Assembly: GCF_015291705.1 (NCBI RefSeq)
Contig: NZ_CP030050.1
Coordinates: forward strand, 8,122,001-8,186,000
Reading direction: 5' to 3'
Length of the DNA: 64,000 nt
Source: Bradyrhizobium arachidis
Lineage (GTDB): Bacteria > Pseudomonadota > Alphaproteobacteria > Rhizobiales > Xanthobacteraceae
The first letter of the stretch is position 1. Every line of letters starts with the position of its first letter. The notes under the pieces are model-generated. The model saw only the letters and a program-made list of their open reading frames with translations, was not told where the DNA came from and made no database searches. The position numbers and the translations under genes are program-made. This document shows positions 16,618-24,456 of this stretch, piece after piece.

Positions 16618-18351
16618 ATGGCCGGCAACGAGCGCAACGCAAGCGAAACCTACGAGTGCGATGTGCTCGTGGCCGGATCGGGCTGCTCCGGCATGTCGGC
16701 CGCGATCACCGCGCGCTACCGTGGCCTCGACGTGCTGATCGTCGAGAAAGAGCCGCGCTTCGGCGGCACCACCGCCCGCTCCGGCGGCTGGCTGTGGATC
16801 CCCGGCACCTCGCTGGCAAAGGCCTATGGCATCACGGAGACGCCGGAGCAGGCGCGCACCTACTTGCGCCACGAGGCCGGCAACAATTACGACGCGGCGC
16901 GTGTCGATGCGTTCCTGAGCGCCGGCCCCGAGGCAGTCGACTTCTTCACAACCAAGACGGCGCTCCGTTTCGACATGCCGCTGGTCTTCCCCGACTATCA
17001 CGCCGAAGCGCCCGGCGGCGCGCAGGGCGGCCGCTCCATGGTGACGCGACCGTTCGACGGCCGCGAGCTCGGCGACCAGATCAAGTCGCTCGGCATGCCC
17101 CTACCCGAGCTCACCGTGTTCGGCATGATGCTGGGAAGCGGCAAGGAGATCATCCACTTCATGCGCGTGACGAAGTCGTTGACGTCGGCGGTGTATGTCG
17201 CCAAGCGGCTTTCGCGGCATCTCATGGACGTGATGCGCTACGGTCGCGGCATGACGCTGACCAACGGCAACGCGCTCGCCGGGCGTCTCGCGAAGTCGGC
17301 GCAGGATCTGAAGATTCCGATGTGGCTGTCCTCGCCGGTGCGCGAGCTGACGGTCGAGAACGGCGCCGTCACAGGCGCGATCGTGTCGCGTGAGGGCCGC
17401 AACGTGCGCGTCCGCGCGCGGCAGGGCGTCGTGCTCGCCTGCGGCGGTTTTCCGCATGACGTCGAACGTCGCAAAAAGATGTTTCCGCATGCTCCGACCG
17501 GCGTTGAGCATTTTTCGCCGGGACCGACCGGAAATACCGGCGACGGCCTCCGCCTTGCTGAAAGCGCTGGCGGTCATGTCGAGGATCGCCTGCCGAACGC
17601 GGCGGCGTGGGTGCCGGTGTCGCTGACCACGCGCAAGGACGGATCCAAGGGCGTGATGCCGCATTTCATCGACCGCGCCAAACCCGGCGTGATCGCGGTG
17701 ATGCGCGACGGCAAGCGCTTCGCCAACGAAGGCAATTCCTATCACGACTTCGTCCAAGCCATGATCAAGGCTGCCAAGCCCGGCGAGGAGATCGCAGCCT
17801 ATCTGGTTTGCGATCACCAGACGCTGCGCAAATACGGCCTCGGCTGCGTGCCGCCGTTCCCGATGCCGCTGGGTCATCACCTCGATACCGGTTATCTCAT
17901 GCGCGGCGACACGCTCGAAGCGCTGGCCGCAAAGGCCGGCATCGATGCCGAGGCGTTCACCGAGACCGTCAGGCAGTTCAATGCGACCGCGCCGCTGGGC
18001 CACGACGCCGCCTTCGGCAAGGGCTCAAAAGCCTATAACCGCTACCAGGGCGACGCCATGCATGGTCCCAATCCCTGCATCGCGCCGATCGAGAACGGCC
18101 CGTTCTATGCCATCAAGATGGTAATCGGCGATCTCGGCACCTATGCCGGCATCGTCACCGACGAGAACGCGCAGGCGCTCGACGCCGAGGGCCGGGTGAT
18201 TCCCGGCCTCTATGCCGCCGGCAACGACATGGCGAGCATCATGGGCGGCAATTATCCCGGCGCCGGCATCACGCTTGGGCCGGCGCTGACCTTCGGCTAC
18301 ATTGCCGGCCGTCATCTCGCCGACAGCGCCGCCAAGCGCGACGCGGCGTAG
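16618..18351 (+). CDS. FAD-dependent oxidoreductase, KstD / fumarate-reductase flavoprotein family
   Basis: 577 residues. The N-terminal FAD site reads DVLVAGSGCSGMSAAITARY, then EKEPRFGGTTARSGGWLWIP, the loop typical of 3-ketosteroid delta-1-dehydrogenases and related flavoproteins. A C-terminal FAD segment contains GLYAAGNDMASIMGGNYPGA, GITLGPALTFGYIAGRHLA, also characteristic. It probably catalyses FAD-dependent dehydrogenation of a cyclic ketone or reduction of an enoate. No leader peptide, so it is cytoplasmic. It is co-transcribed with the binding protein (8-base gap). Without other steroid genes nearby, a steroid substrate is not supported. Confidence 0.9.
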   Translation: MAGNERNASETYECDVLVAGSGCSGMSAAITARYRGLDVLIVEKEPRFGGTTARSGGWLWIPGTSLAKAYGITETPEQARTYLRHEAGNNYDAARVDAFLSAGPEAVDFFTTKTALRFDMPLVFPDYHAEAPGGAQGGRSMVTRPFDGRELGDQIKSLGMPLPELTVFGMMLGSGKEIIHFMRVTKSLTSAVYVAKRLSRHLMDVMRYGRGMTLTNGNALAGRLAKSAQDLKIPMWLSSPVRELTVENGAVTGAIVSREGRNVRVRARQGVVLACGGFPHDVERRKKMFPHAPTGVEHFSPGPTGNTGDGLRLAESAGGHVEDRLPNAAAWVPVSLTTRKDGSKGVMPHFIDRAKPGVIAVMRDGKRFANEGNSYHDFVQAMIKAAKPGEEIAAYLVCDHQTLRKYGLGCVPPFPMPLGHHLDTGYLMRGDTLEALAAKAGIDAEAFTETVRQFNATAPLGHDAAFGKGSKAYNRYQGDAMHGPNPCIAPIENGPFYAIKMVIGDLGTYAGIVTDENAQALDAEGRVIPGLYAAGNDMASIMGGNYPGAGITLGPALTFGYIAGRHLADSAAKRDAA

Positions 18352-18398
18352 AGCATGATCCGGAAAAGTGTGCAGCGGTTTTCCGAAGAGATCATGCT
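18352..18398. repeat. Dispersed Rhizobiales palindromic repeat
   Basis: AGCATGATCCGGAAAA (18352-18367) pairs with TTTTCCG (18379-18385) and GATCATGCT (18390-18398). This compact hairpin is a common intergenic repeat in Rhizobiales. It lies in the 77-base gap between the flavoprotein and IclR genes and may modulate read-through. Confidence 0.75.
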
Positions 18399-18428
18399 CA
18401 AACAAGAACTCAAGCGCATCGGAGGCGC

Positions 18429-19223
18429 ATGAAGAGAGAAAGCCGCGGCATCCAGTCGATCGAGGTCGGCGGAGAATTGCTCCGCGCGCTCGCCAGGAGC
18501 GGCGAGCCGATGATGCTGCGCGATCTCGCCCGCGAAGCCGGCATGACGCCGGCCAAGGCGCATCCTTATCTCGCCAGCTTCTCCCGCATCGGCCTGATCG
18601 AGCAGGACGAGACCACCGGCCGCTACGAGATCGGCGCGCTGGCGCTGGAGCTTGGCCTGATCAGCCTGCGTCGTCTCTCCGGCGTGCGCATCGCGCGGCC
18701 GAAGATTGCAGCACTCGCGAGCCAGATCGGCCACGCGGTGTCGCTGGCAGTCTGGGGCACGCACGGCCCGACGGTGGTGCAGCTGGAAGAGCCCGGCCAA
18801 CCCGTGCACATCGTGATGCGCGCGGGCTCGGTGATGGCGCTGCTGGAGACCGCGACTGGGCGCGCCTTTGCGGCGTTCCTGCCGGAGAAGACCATCAACG
18901 CCGCACTCGAAAGCGGGCTTGATCGCCACGGCGTCGGTTACAATCCGAAGCGTGCGGTGAAAGGCGCGAAGGTCGTCGAGATGCTGGCGGAGGTTCGCAA
19001 GCACGGCCTCGCCCGCGCGCTGGGCGATCCGCTGCCCGGCGTCAATGCGTTCTCCGCACCGGTGTTCGATCATTCCGGCCATGTCGCATTGGTCATCACC
19101 GCGATGGGCCCGGAAGGCACGTTTGACGCGCGCTGGGACAGCCCGATCGCGCACGCGCTGCGAGATTGCGCTGGCGGGATCTCGAAGCGGCTGGGCTATG
19201 GGATGACGGTTGCGGCGGAGTGA
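18429..19223 (+). CDS. IclR family transcriptional regulator
   Basis: 264 residues. The N-terminal winged helix starts IQSIEVGGELLRALARSG and contains LRDLAREAGMTPAKAHPYL. The effector domain follows from about residue 90 with the family's ligand pocket (LLETATGRAFAAFLPE and the C-terminal NAFSAPVFDHSGHVALVITAMG). GGAGG precedes the ATG closely. It follows the binding protein and flavoprotein on the same strand and probably controls them. Confidence 0.93.
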   Translation: MKRESRGIQSIEVGGELLRALARSGEPMMLRDLAREAGMTPAKAHPYLASFSRIGLIEQDETTGRYEIGALALELGLISLRRLSGVRIARPKIAALASQIGHAVSLAVWGTHGPTVVQLEEPGQPVHIVMRAGSVMALLETATGRAFAAFLPEKTINAALESGLDRHGVGYNPKRAVKGAKVVEMLAEVRKHGLARALGDPLPGVNAFSAPVFDHSGHVALVITAMGPEGTFDARWDSPIAHALRDCAGGISKRLGYGMTVAAE

Positions 19224-19250
19224 GGCTTCGCAGCCCAGCACAAACACGGC

Positions 19251-19363
19251 TGTCATGCCCCGCGAAGGCGGGGCATCCAGTACGCCGCGGCGGATGTGGC
19301 GAGAGCGAGCTCTTACCCCCGCCTCTGGAATACTGGATCGCCCGGTCAAGCCGGGCGATGACA
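19251..19363. repeat. Nested intergenic inverted repeat between IclR and SDR genes
   Basis: Outer arms TGTCAT (19251-19256) and ATGACA (19358-19363), middle arms ATCCAGTA (19275-19282) and TACTGGAT (19331-19338), and two local GC hairpins (19257-19274, 19339-19357) make a cruciform-like element. It fills most of the gap between convergent genes and resembles dispersed Bradyrhizobium repeats. The hairpins could also serve as a transcription terminator. Confidence 0.7.
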
Positions 19364-19380
19364 CCGAGAATGGAGCCGCC

Positions 19381-20160
19381 CTACTTATCCTTCACCGGCA
19401 CCGTGTAGTTCAGGATCAGCCGCCCGCCATCGGGATAGATGGTCTGCCCGGTGATATACGACGCATCGTCGCTCGCGAGGAACGCGACCACTGAAGCCAC
19501 CTCGCTCGGCTCGCCGCCACGGCCGGCAGGCGTACGCGACATCACGGTCTTGCGGGCGTCTTCCGAGGTGTAGATCGAGGACGCCACCATGTCGGTCAAA
19601 ATCGTGCCCGGCCCCACCGCGACGACGCGGATGTTGTGCGGGGCGAGCGCAACGGCGGCGACTGACGTCAGCTGCTTCATGCCGCCCTTGGACATCGCGT
19701 AGGTCGCAAGCGCCGGGATCGCGAGCAGCGCATTCACCGAGGACATGTTGATGATGACGCCACCACCGCCTTGCGCGATCATCTGTTTTGCTGCCGCCTG
19801 CACGCCGAAGAATGCGCCCTTCAGGTTGATGCCGATGATCTCGTCGAATTCCACTTCGGAGATCTCAAGGAGGTCCCGGTTGCGGGCGACGCCGGCATTG
19901 TTGACCATGATGTCGAGCCGGCCGAATTCTTTCGCGGCGGTTGCGACGAGCTGATCCACATCGGTGCGCTTGGCGACATTGCCGACGACAGTGCGCAATG
20001 CGTCCGGCCGCCCGAGCTCGGCGGCCGTTGCAGCCAAACCCTCGGCATCGACGTCGGAGATGACGACCTTGACGCCGTCGTCGAGGAATCTCTTTGCGCA
20101 GGCCTTGCCGATGCCGCGCGCCGCACCGGTGATGGCGGCGACCTTGCCGGATAGTTTCAT
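19381..20160 (-). CDS. SDR-family oxidoreductase (complete active site)
   Basis: 259 residues. ITGAARGIGKA binds the cofactor and NNAGVA follows. The catalytic tetrad is intact: Ser in INMSSVNA and Tyr/Lys in YAMSKGG. Asp after strand 2 (VISDVDAEG) predicts NAD(H) preference. YITGQTIYPDGG is the usual C-terminal motif. It follows the two-subunit ThDP decarboxylase genes by 56 bases on the same strand and could reduce or oxidise their aldehyde product, as IsfD reduces sulfoacetaldehyde. That link is inference only. Confidence 0.92.
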   Translation of the reverse strand: MKLSGKVAAITGAARGIGKACAKRFLDDGVKVVISDVDAEGLAATAAELGRPDALRTVVGNVAKRTDVDQLVATAAKEFGRLDIMVNNAGVARNRDLLEISEVEFDEIIGINLKGAFFGVQAAAKQMIAQGGGGVIINMSSVNALLAIPALATYAMSKGGMKQLTSVAAVALAPHNIRVVAVGPGTILTDMVASSIYTSEDARKTVMSRTPAGRGGEPSEVASVVAFLASDDASYITGQTIYPDGGRLILNYTVPVKDK

Positions 20161-20216
20161 GGTCTCACTCCAGAATAGCTGCTTGCGGCAGGCCTAAGCC
20201 GGATGAGGACCGAGGG

Positions 20217-20813
20217 CTAGGCCGCCGCAAACCCGAGATGAGCACGGAACCGGTTCTTGATAAAGACGGCATCGCGCGAGGGCAGCGAGCGCGGCGGATT
20301 TTCGGCCAGAACCTTGATGACAAAAAGCCGCGGGCCACCGACCGGTTCGGCCATTTGCGCGGCGAGGCGTTGCACTTCCTCAAGCGTCCGCACGGTTCCG
20401 GTCGCGGCAAAGCCGCAGGCCGTGGCGATGGCGGTGAGATCGACACCGCGGCCGGTGTGGCTCGCCTGCATCCCGGTCTCGCCAAAATGCTGGTTGTCGA
20501 TCACGACGATGTCGAGATTGCGCGGGCGCGCGACGCCGATAGTGGCGATGCCGCCGAGGCCCATCAACTGCTCGCCGTCACCGGTCAAGGCGACGACGCG
20601 CTTTCCCGGCTGCGCCTGCGCGAGCCCAAGCCCGATCAGCGCGGCGCCGCCCATGGCGCCCCAGAGATAAAAATTGTCGTCGCGGTCGCCGGTCGCATGC
20701 AGATCGTAGGTCGGCGAGCCGAGGCCGGAGACGACCAGCATGTCCTTGCGGTTCTTCAGGAGTGCCGCGACAGCAACGCGGCGATCGAGTTGGGAAGGAT
20801 TGGACATCGACAT
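20217..20813 (-). CDS. ThDP-dependent decarboxylase, beta (ThDP-binding) subunit, ComE / phosphonopyruvate decarboxylase C-half type
   Basis: 198 residues. This is the C-terminal ThDP-binding half of a decarboxylase: GAMGGAALIGLGLAQA, then GDGEQLMGLGGIATIG and NLDIVVIDN, forming the GDG...N pyrophosphate/Mg motif. Homologues are the beta subunit of sulfopyruvate decarboxylase (ComE) and the C-half of phosphonopyruvate decarboxylase. The preferred ATG at 20813 overlaps the alpha-subunit stop as TGATG, giving coupled synthesis of a heteromer; ATG 20807 is an alternative. The natural substrate is a 2-oxo acid, unidentified. Confidence 0.87.
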   Translation of the reverse strand: MSMSNPSQLDRRVAVAALLKNRKDMLVVSGLGSPTYDLHATGDRDDNFYLWGAMGGAALIGLGLAQAQPGKRVVALTGDGEQLMGLGGIATIGVARPRNLDIVVIDNQHFGETGMQASHTGRGVDLTAIATACGFAATGTVRTLEEVQRLAAQMAEPVGGPRLFVIKVLAENPPRSLPSRDAVFIKNRFRAHLGFAAA

Positions 20814-21343
20814 CACCACTTCTTCTTGCCGATCAGGCGCTGCCCGATCAGGACCGCGATCTGCTGGTCGGACTCATAGGCGAGCGAGGCCGCGGATTCG
20901 ACGGTCTCGACCAGGTCTTCCGCCGTCTCCGCGCGCATCACCTTCAGGCCGATGGCTTCGAGCGAGGGCTGCGTCGCCCGGCTCATCGGCACTTGCCAGG
21001 GATTGAACTCGGCCCATTCGCCGCGCATCGTCACCAGCATCAGAAGCGGAAAGCGGCCGATCGCCGACAGCGACAACATGTTGATGCAATTGCCGACACC
21101 GCTCGACTGCATCAGCAGCACGCTGCGCTGGCCGCCAAGCCAGGCGCCCGCGGCAATGGCGATGCCCTCCTCCTCCGTCGTCAGCACATTGGTGGTGACG
21201 TCGTGGTCGGCCGAGAACATGCGGATGAGCTGGCTGTGGCCGGCGTCGGGGACGTAGGACATCTGCCTGACGTCGGCGCCCTTCAGGATGCGATAGAGCT
21301 CGGACGGCCAGTCGGTTTCAGGATTGGGCTTGGGGCTGTGCAC
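20813..21343 (-). CDS. ThDP-dependent decarboxylase, alpha subunit, ComD type
   Basis: 176 residues, starting with GTG at 21343 after a GGAGA. It is the N-terminal pyrimidine-binding half of the enzyme: DVRQMSYVPDAGHSQLIR and LTTEEEGIAIAAGAWLGGQR, whose Glu activates the ThDP aminopyrimidine, then MQSSGVGNCINMLSLS. It resembles sulfopyruvate decarboxylase ComD. It is followed by, and overlaps, the beta subunit. Separate half-size genes are the ComDE arrangement rather than the fused phosphonopyruvate decarboxylase. Confidence 0.87.
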   Translation of the reverse strand: MHSPKPNPETDWPSELYRILKGADVRQMSYVPDAGHSQLIRMFSADHDVTTNVLTTEEEGIAIAAGAWLGGQRSVLLMQSSGVGNCINMLSLSAIGRFPLLMLVTMRGEWAEFNPWQVPMSRATQPSLEAIGLKVMRAETAEDLVETVESAASLAYESDQQIAVLIGQRLIGKKKW

Positions 21344-21471
21344 CGCGTGTCTCCGTGACTTTCGAGCGGCACGCTAGCGATGTTCGCGCGCGAAGGCTCT
21401 GACCGTCTGGCATGAGCAGGTATTGAAAGATTGTATAGCTGGCGTTGGCCGCGGCATCCGCGCCTCTGCTC

Positions 21472-21607
21472 CCTCGCCCCGTTCTTACGGGGAGAGGGTT
21501 GGGGTGAGGGGCTCCCTCCATACGAAGAGTCCACCGATAGACCTGTACCCCCTCACCCGGATTGCATCTTCGATGCAATCCGACCTCTCCCCGCAAGCGG
21601 GGCGAGG
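21472..21607. repeat. Dispersed intergenic repeat with nested hairpins
   Basis: Outer arms CCTCGCCCCG (21472-21481) and CGGGGCGAGG (21598-21607) are exact inverted complements. Inside lie ATTGCATC (21561-21568) and GATGCAAT (21572-21579), and the phrases GGGGTGAGGGG and CCCCCTCACCC. This kind of element recurs between genes in many alphaproteobacteria. It occupies most of the 278-base gap between the GntR and ComD-like genes. Confidence 0.75.
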
Positions 21608-21621
21608 TGAAAAGAAGAGCC

Positions 21622-22326
21622 TCAATTCGTCGCAGCTCTCACCGCGGCCGGCATATAGATCTGCGCGTAGCCTTCCTTGATCGCGGCCGTGATGCGGTCG
21701 AGGCGGCGATCGATGTGCTTCTCCAGCACTGACACGCAGGCCTCCTCATTCCGCGCCTTCAAACCTTCGACCACGGCGCGGTGCTCGGCCTGGGTGTTCG
21801 AGCGGTTGACGCGGTCCATGTCGATCCAGCGCACGAAGCGGATGCGGGCGTTGACGTTGCGCAGGACGCGCAGCATCTCGGCATTGTTCGACATCGCCAT
21901 CAGCCGCTCGTGGAAGGTCTCGTCCAGCTCGACCAGCTCCACCGATGTGCGCTCGCCGGGATCGGGACCGGTGGCTTCGAGGAATTTCAACAGCGCGTCG
22001 ATGTCCTCGTCCTTGGCGCGCTTGACGGCGAGGCGGACCGCGGCGACCTCGATCGACTTGCGCAGCTCGTAGAGGTCGAAGATCTCGTGCGCATCGAGCT
22101 CGCGGCAGAAAAACCCCTTGCCCGGCGTGAAGCGCAGGAAGCCTTCGGTGTTGAGACGGTTGAGCGCTTCGCGCAGCGGCGTGCGGCTGACGCCGAGGCG
22201 CTTTGCCAGCTCACCCTCGTTGAGCCGCTCGCCCGGCTTGAACTCATAGCTCACGGCCATCGCCTTGAGCTGCTCATACACACGATCGACGATACTGTCG
22301 GAAGCCAGTTCCACGTTGCTCATCAT
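21622..22326 (-). CDS. GntR family transcriptional regulator, FadR/FCD subfamily
   Basis: 234 residues. The N-terminal winged helix contains YEFKPGERLNEGELAKRLGV then SRTPLREALNRLNTEGFL. The C-terminal all-helical FCD domain has FDLYELRKSIEVAAVRLA and the metal-ligand style pattern ELDETFHERLMAMSNN with a later HRAVVEGLKARN, which suggests binding of a carboxylate through a metal. It lies between the racemase and decarboxylase genes on the same strand and probably regulates this cluster. Confidence 0.92.
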   Translation of the reverse strand: MMSNVELASDSIVDRVYEQLKAMAVSYEFKPGERLNEGELAKRLGVSRTPLREALNRLNTEGFLRFTPGKGFFCRELDAHEIFDLYELRKSIEVAAVRLAVKRAKDEDIDALLKFLEATGPDPGERTSVELVELDETFHERLMAMSNNAEMLRVLRNVNARIRFVRWIDMDRVNRSNTQAEHRAVVEGLKARNEEACVSVLEKHIDRRLDRITAAIKEGYAQIYMPAAVRAATN

Positions 22327-22434
22327 CTACTGCATTCATGCTCGAACACGATCCAATATACCGACGCTGTGCGGACCGTGGCAATGCAAACGACTCGTTA
22401 GCAAGGCCTGATCAGACCTTTACGACAGCAAGAA

Positions 22435-23178
22435 TCAGGCAAAGGCGCGGGGGCGCAGTCCAGCATGAAACCAGGTGATCATGGAATAGATGTCGTAGAC
22501 GGGCAGCCCCACCTCGGCCTGCAACGCCGCCGCATAGGGCGGCATGTTGGTGCATTCGAGCACGATCGCGCCGACATCGGGGTTTTTGGCGACGAGCTCC
22601 TTGCCTGCCTCGACCACATCGCGCTCGGCCTGGGCGACATCCATGTCGTCCTTCTCGGCCTTGATCAGGACGCGGAAAAACTCCTTGCCGTGCTCGGTGC
22701 CGACCAGCGGCGTGTCGAGCGGCACGCCGGCGCCTTCGAGATGGGCCGGCGTCAGGGTCGAGCCCGACACAGTGACGAGGCCGACGCGCTTGCCCGGCGG
22801 CAAGGTCGCCTGCACCCAGGGCACCTGCATCAGCGACGAGGTCGCGACCGGCACGCCGACGGCCGCCGCGATCTCCTTCTGGAACAGCGAGAGGAAGCCG
22901 CAATTGGTGGTGATGGCCTCGGCCCCGAGCCGCACCAGGTCCTTCGCAGCATCGATGAAGTCAGGCAACAGGCCCGCAGCGCCCTTCAGCACCACCTTCT
23001 CAGGCGACGCCCCGCTCACCACGCGATAGAGCACCGGGAATGGCCAGGTCGTGCCATTGCCCATGTCGCCGGGAATGCGGGGAAAGCGCGCCTCCAGCAT
23101 CAAAATGCCGAGCGGCGCGCCGTAGATCGCCTTGCCGCCACGGGCGATGCGGGAGGATGCGTTGGCTGGACTGGTCAT
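22435..23178 (-). CDS. Aspartate/glutamate racemase family protein
   Basis: 247 residues. Two active-site cysteines appear at the expected places: AITTNCGFLSLF in the first half and IVLECTNMPPYAAALQ in the second, as in Asp/Glu and hydantoin racemases and maleate isomerase. GAGGTCGC precedes the ATG at 23178. It begins 9 bases after the DadA-like gene, suggesting that it supplies the D-isomer oxidised by that enzyme. The substrate may be a D/L amino acid or a small dicarboxylate. Confidence 0.88.
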   Translation of the reverse strand: MTSPANASSRIARGGKAIYGAPLGILMLEARFPRIPGDMGNGTTWPFPVLYRVVSGASPEKVVLKGAAGLLPDFIDAAKDLVRLGAEAITTNCGFLSLFQKEIAAAVGVPVATSSLMQVPWVQATLPPGKRVGLVTVSGSTLTPAHLEGAGVPLDTPLVGTEHGKEFFRVLIKAEKDDMDVAQAERDVVEAGKELVAKNPDVGAIVLECTNMPPYAAALQAEVGLPVYDIYSMITWFHAGLRPRAFA

Positions 23179-23187
23179 GATGCGACC

Positions 23188-24453
23188 TCAGAGGAAGCGA
23201 GTGGGCGCGAACGGCGCCAGCGGAATCTCAGGCGTCTTGCCGCTCAGGAGCTGGGCGACGAGACGCCCCGTACGGGCCGAGCCGACCAGGCCGACATGGC
23301 CGTGGCCGAAAGCGTAGACGATGTCGCGTGAGGCGCGCGCGTGGCCGATGCACGGCAGTCCATCTGGCATGCTCGGGCGATGGCCGAACCAGGTCTTGAT
23401 GCGCGAGGGCGGAATATCCTTCGGCAGCTTTGGGAACATGCTGAAGAGGTTGTCGCGCAAGATCTCGGCACGCTTCCAGTTCGGCGCGGCGTCAAGACCT
23501 GCGATCTCGACCGTACCGGCGGCGCGCAGGCCCTTGTTGGTCCAGTTCACGACCATCTTGGCGTCGGACGCCATCATCGAGCTGCGCGGGCCGGATTCCG
23601 GATTCTCGATCATGACGTGATAGCCGCGCTCGGTCTCGAGCGGCAAGGGATCGCCGACCGATGCGGTGAGCTGTTTTGACCGCGCACCGGCGGCGACGAC
23701 GACAGCGTCACAAGCTATCTCGCCGGTCCCGGTGAGCACGGCAACGAGCTTGTTGCCGGAGAGCTTCAGACCGGTCGCCTTGGCCCGCACGTGCTTCGCG
23801 CCGCTGGCGATCGCATGATTGGCAAGAGCCGCAACATAAGCGCCGGGATCGCGACAGCGGCCGGCTTCCTCCACCACCACGCCAAAGGTGTATCGCGGAT
23901 GCAGGTCCGGCTCGCGCTGACGCATCTCGTCGGCATTGAGCTCCAGCCATTCGACGCCGAGCTTCTTGCGCAGGCGCCAGCCGAGGTCGTTGTCGAAATT
24001 ACCGCGCGAGGGGAAGACGTGCATCACGCCGTTGCGCTCGACCAGTTCCGGCACGCCCGCTTCTTCCGCAAGCTTCCGGTGCAGCAGCGGCGCGTCCTTG
24101 AGGAGATCGCGCAGCGCGAACGCCGTCTTCTCGACCCGCGCCTCGGTCCAGCCCGAGAGAAGATATTTGATCAGCCAGGGTAGCGCCTTCGGCAAGTACG
24201 ACCAGCGGATCGCGAGCGGGCCGAGCGGATCCATCAGATAGCCCGGCACCTTCTTCCAGACGCCCGGCTCGGCCGGCGGGATCACCGAATGCGAGGACAG
24301 CCAGCCGGCATTGCCGTAGCTCGCCGCCTGCTCTCCGCCCGGCTCTCCCGGATCGATCAGCGTGACGCGATGGCCCTCGCGCAGCGCCTCGATCGCACTG
24401 ATCACGCCGACTGCGCCGGCGCCGATAATCGCGACGTGGCGGCCCTCCGGCAT
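23188..24453 (-). CDS. FAD-dependent D-amino-acid dehydrogenase (DadA-like)
   Basis: 421 residues. The dinucleotide site VAIIGAGAVGVISAIEALRE is at the extreme N-terminus, followed by DadA-typical EQAASYGNAGWLSSHSVIPP and PGVWKKVPGYLMDPLGPL. A C-terminal MPDGLPCIGHA and YAFGHGHVGLVGSARTG close the FAD domain. DadA-type enzymes deaminate D-amino acids to 2-oxo acids at the membrane. It is in a tight run with the ThDP enzyme (4-base gap) and the racemase (9-base gap). Confidence 0.9.
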   Translation of the reverse strand: MPEGRHVAIIGAGAVGVISAIEALREGHRVTLIDPGEPGGEQAASYGNAGWLSSHSVIPPAEPGVWKKVPGYLMDPLGPLAIRWSYLPKALPWLIKYLLSGWTEARVEKTAFALRDLLKDAPLLHRKLAEEAGVPELVERNGVMHVFPSRGNFDNDLGWRLRKKLGVEWLELNADEMRQREPDLHPRYTFGVVVEEAGRCRDPGAYVAALANHAIASGAKHVRAKATGLKLSGNKLVAVLTGTGEIACDAVVVAAGARSKQLTASVGDPLPLETERGYHVMIENPESGPRSSMMASDAKMVVNWTNKGLRAAGTVEIAGLDAAPNWKRAEILRDNLFSMFPKLPKDIPPSRIKTWFGHRPSMPDGLPCIGHARASRDIVYAFGHGHVGLVGSARTGRLVAQLLSGKTPEIPLAPFAPTRFL

Positions 24454-24456
24454 CGC

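Noticed and set aside
22382..22434. Possible GntR site in the gap upstream of the GntR gene
   Set aside because: I saw ATCCAATATACC-like text near 22350 but no convincing dyad.
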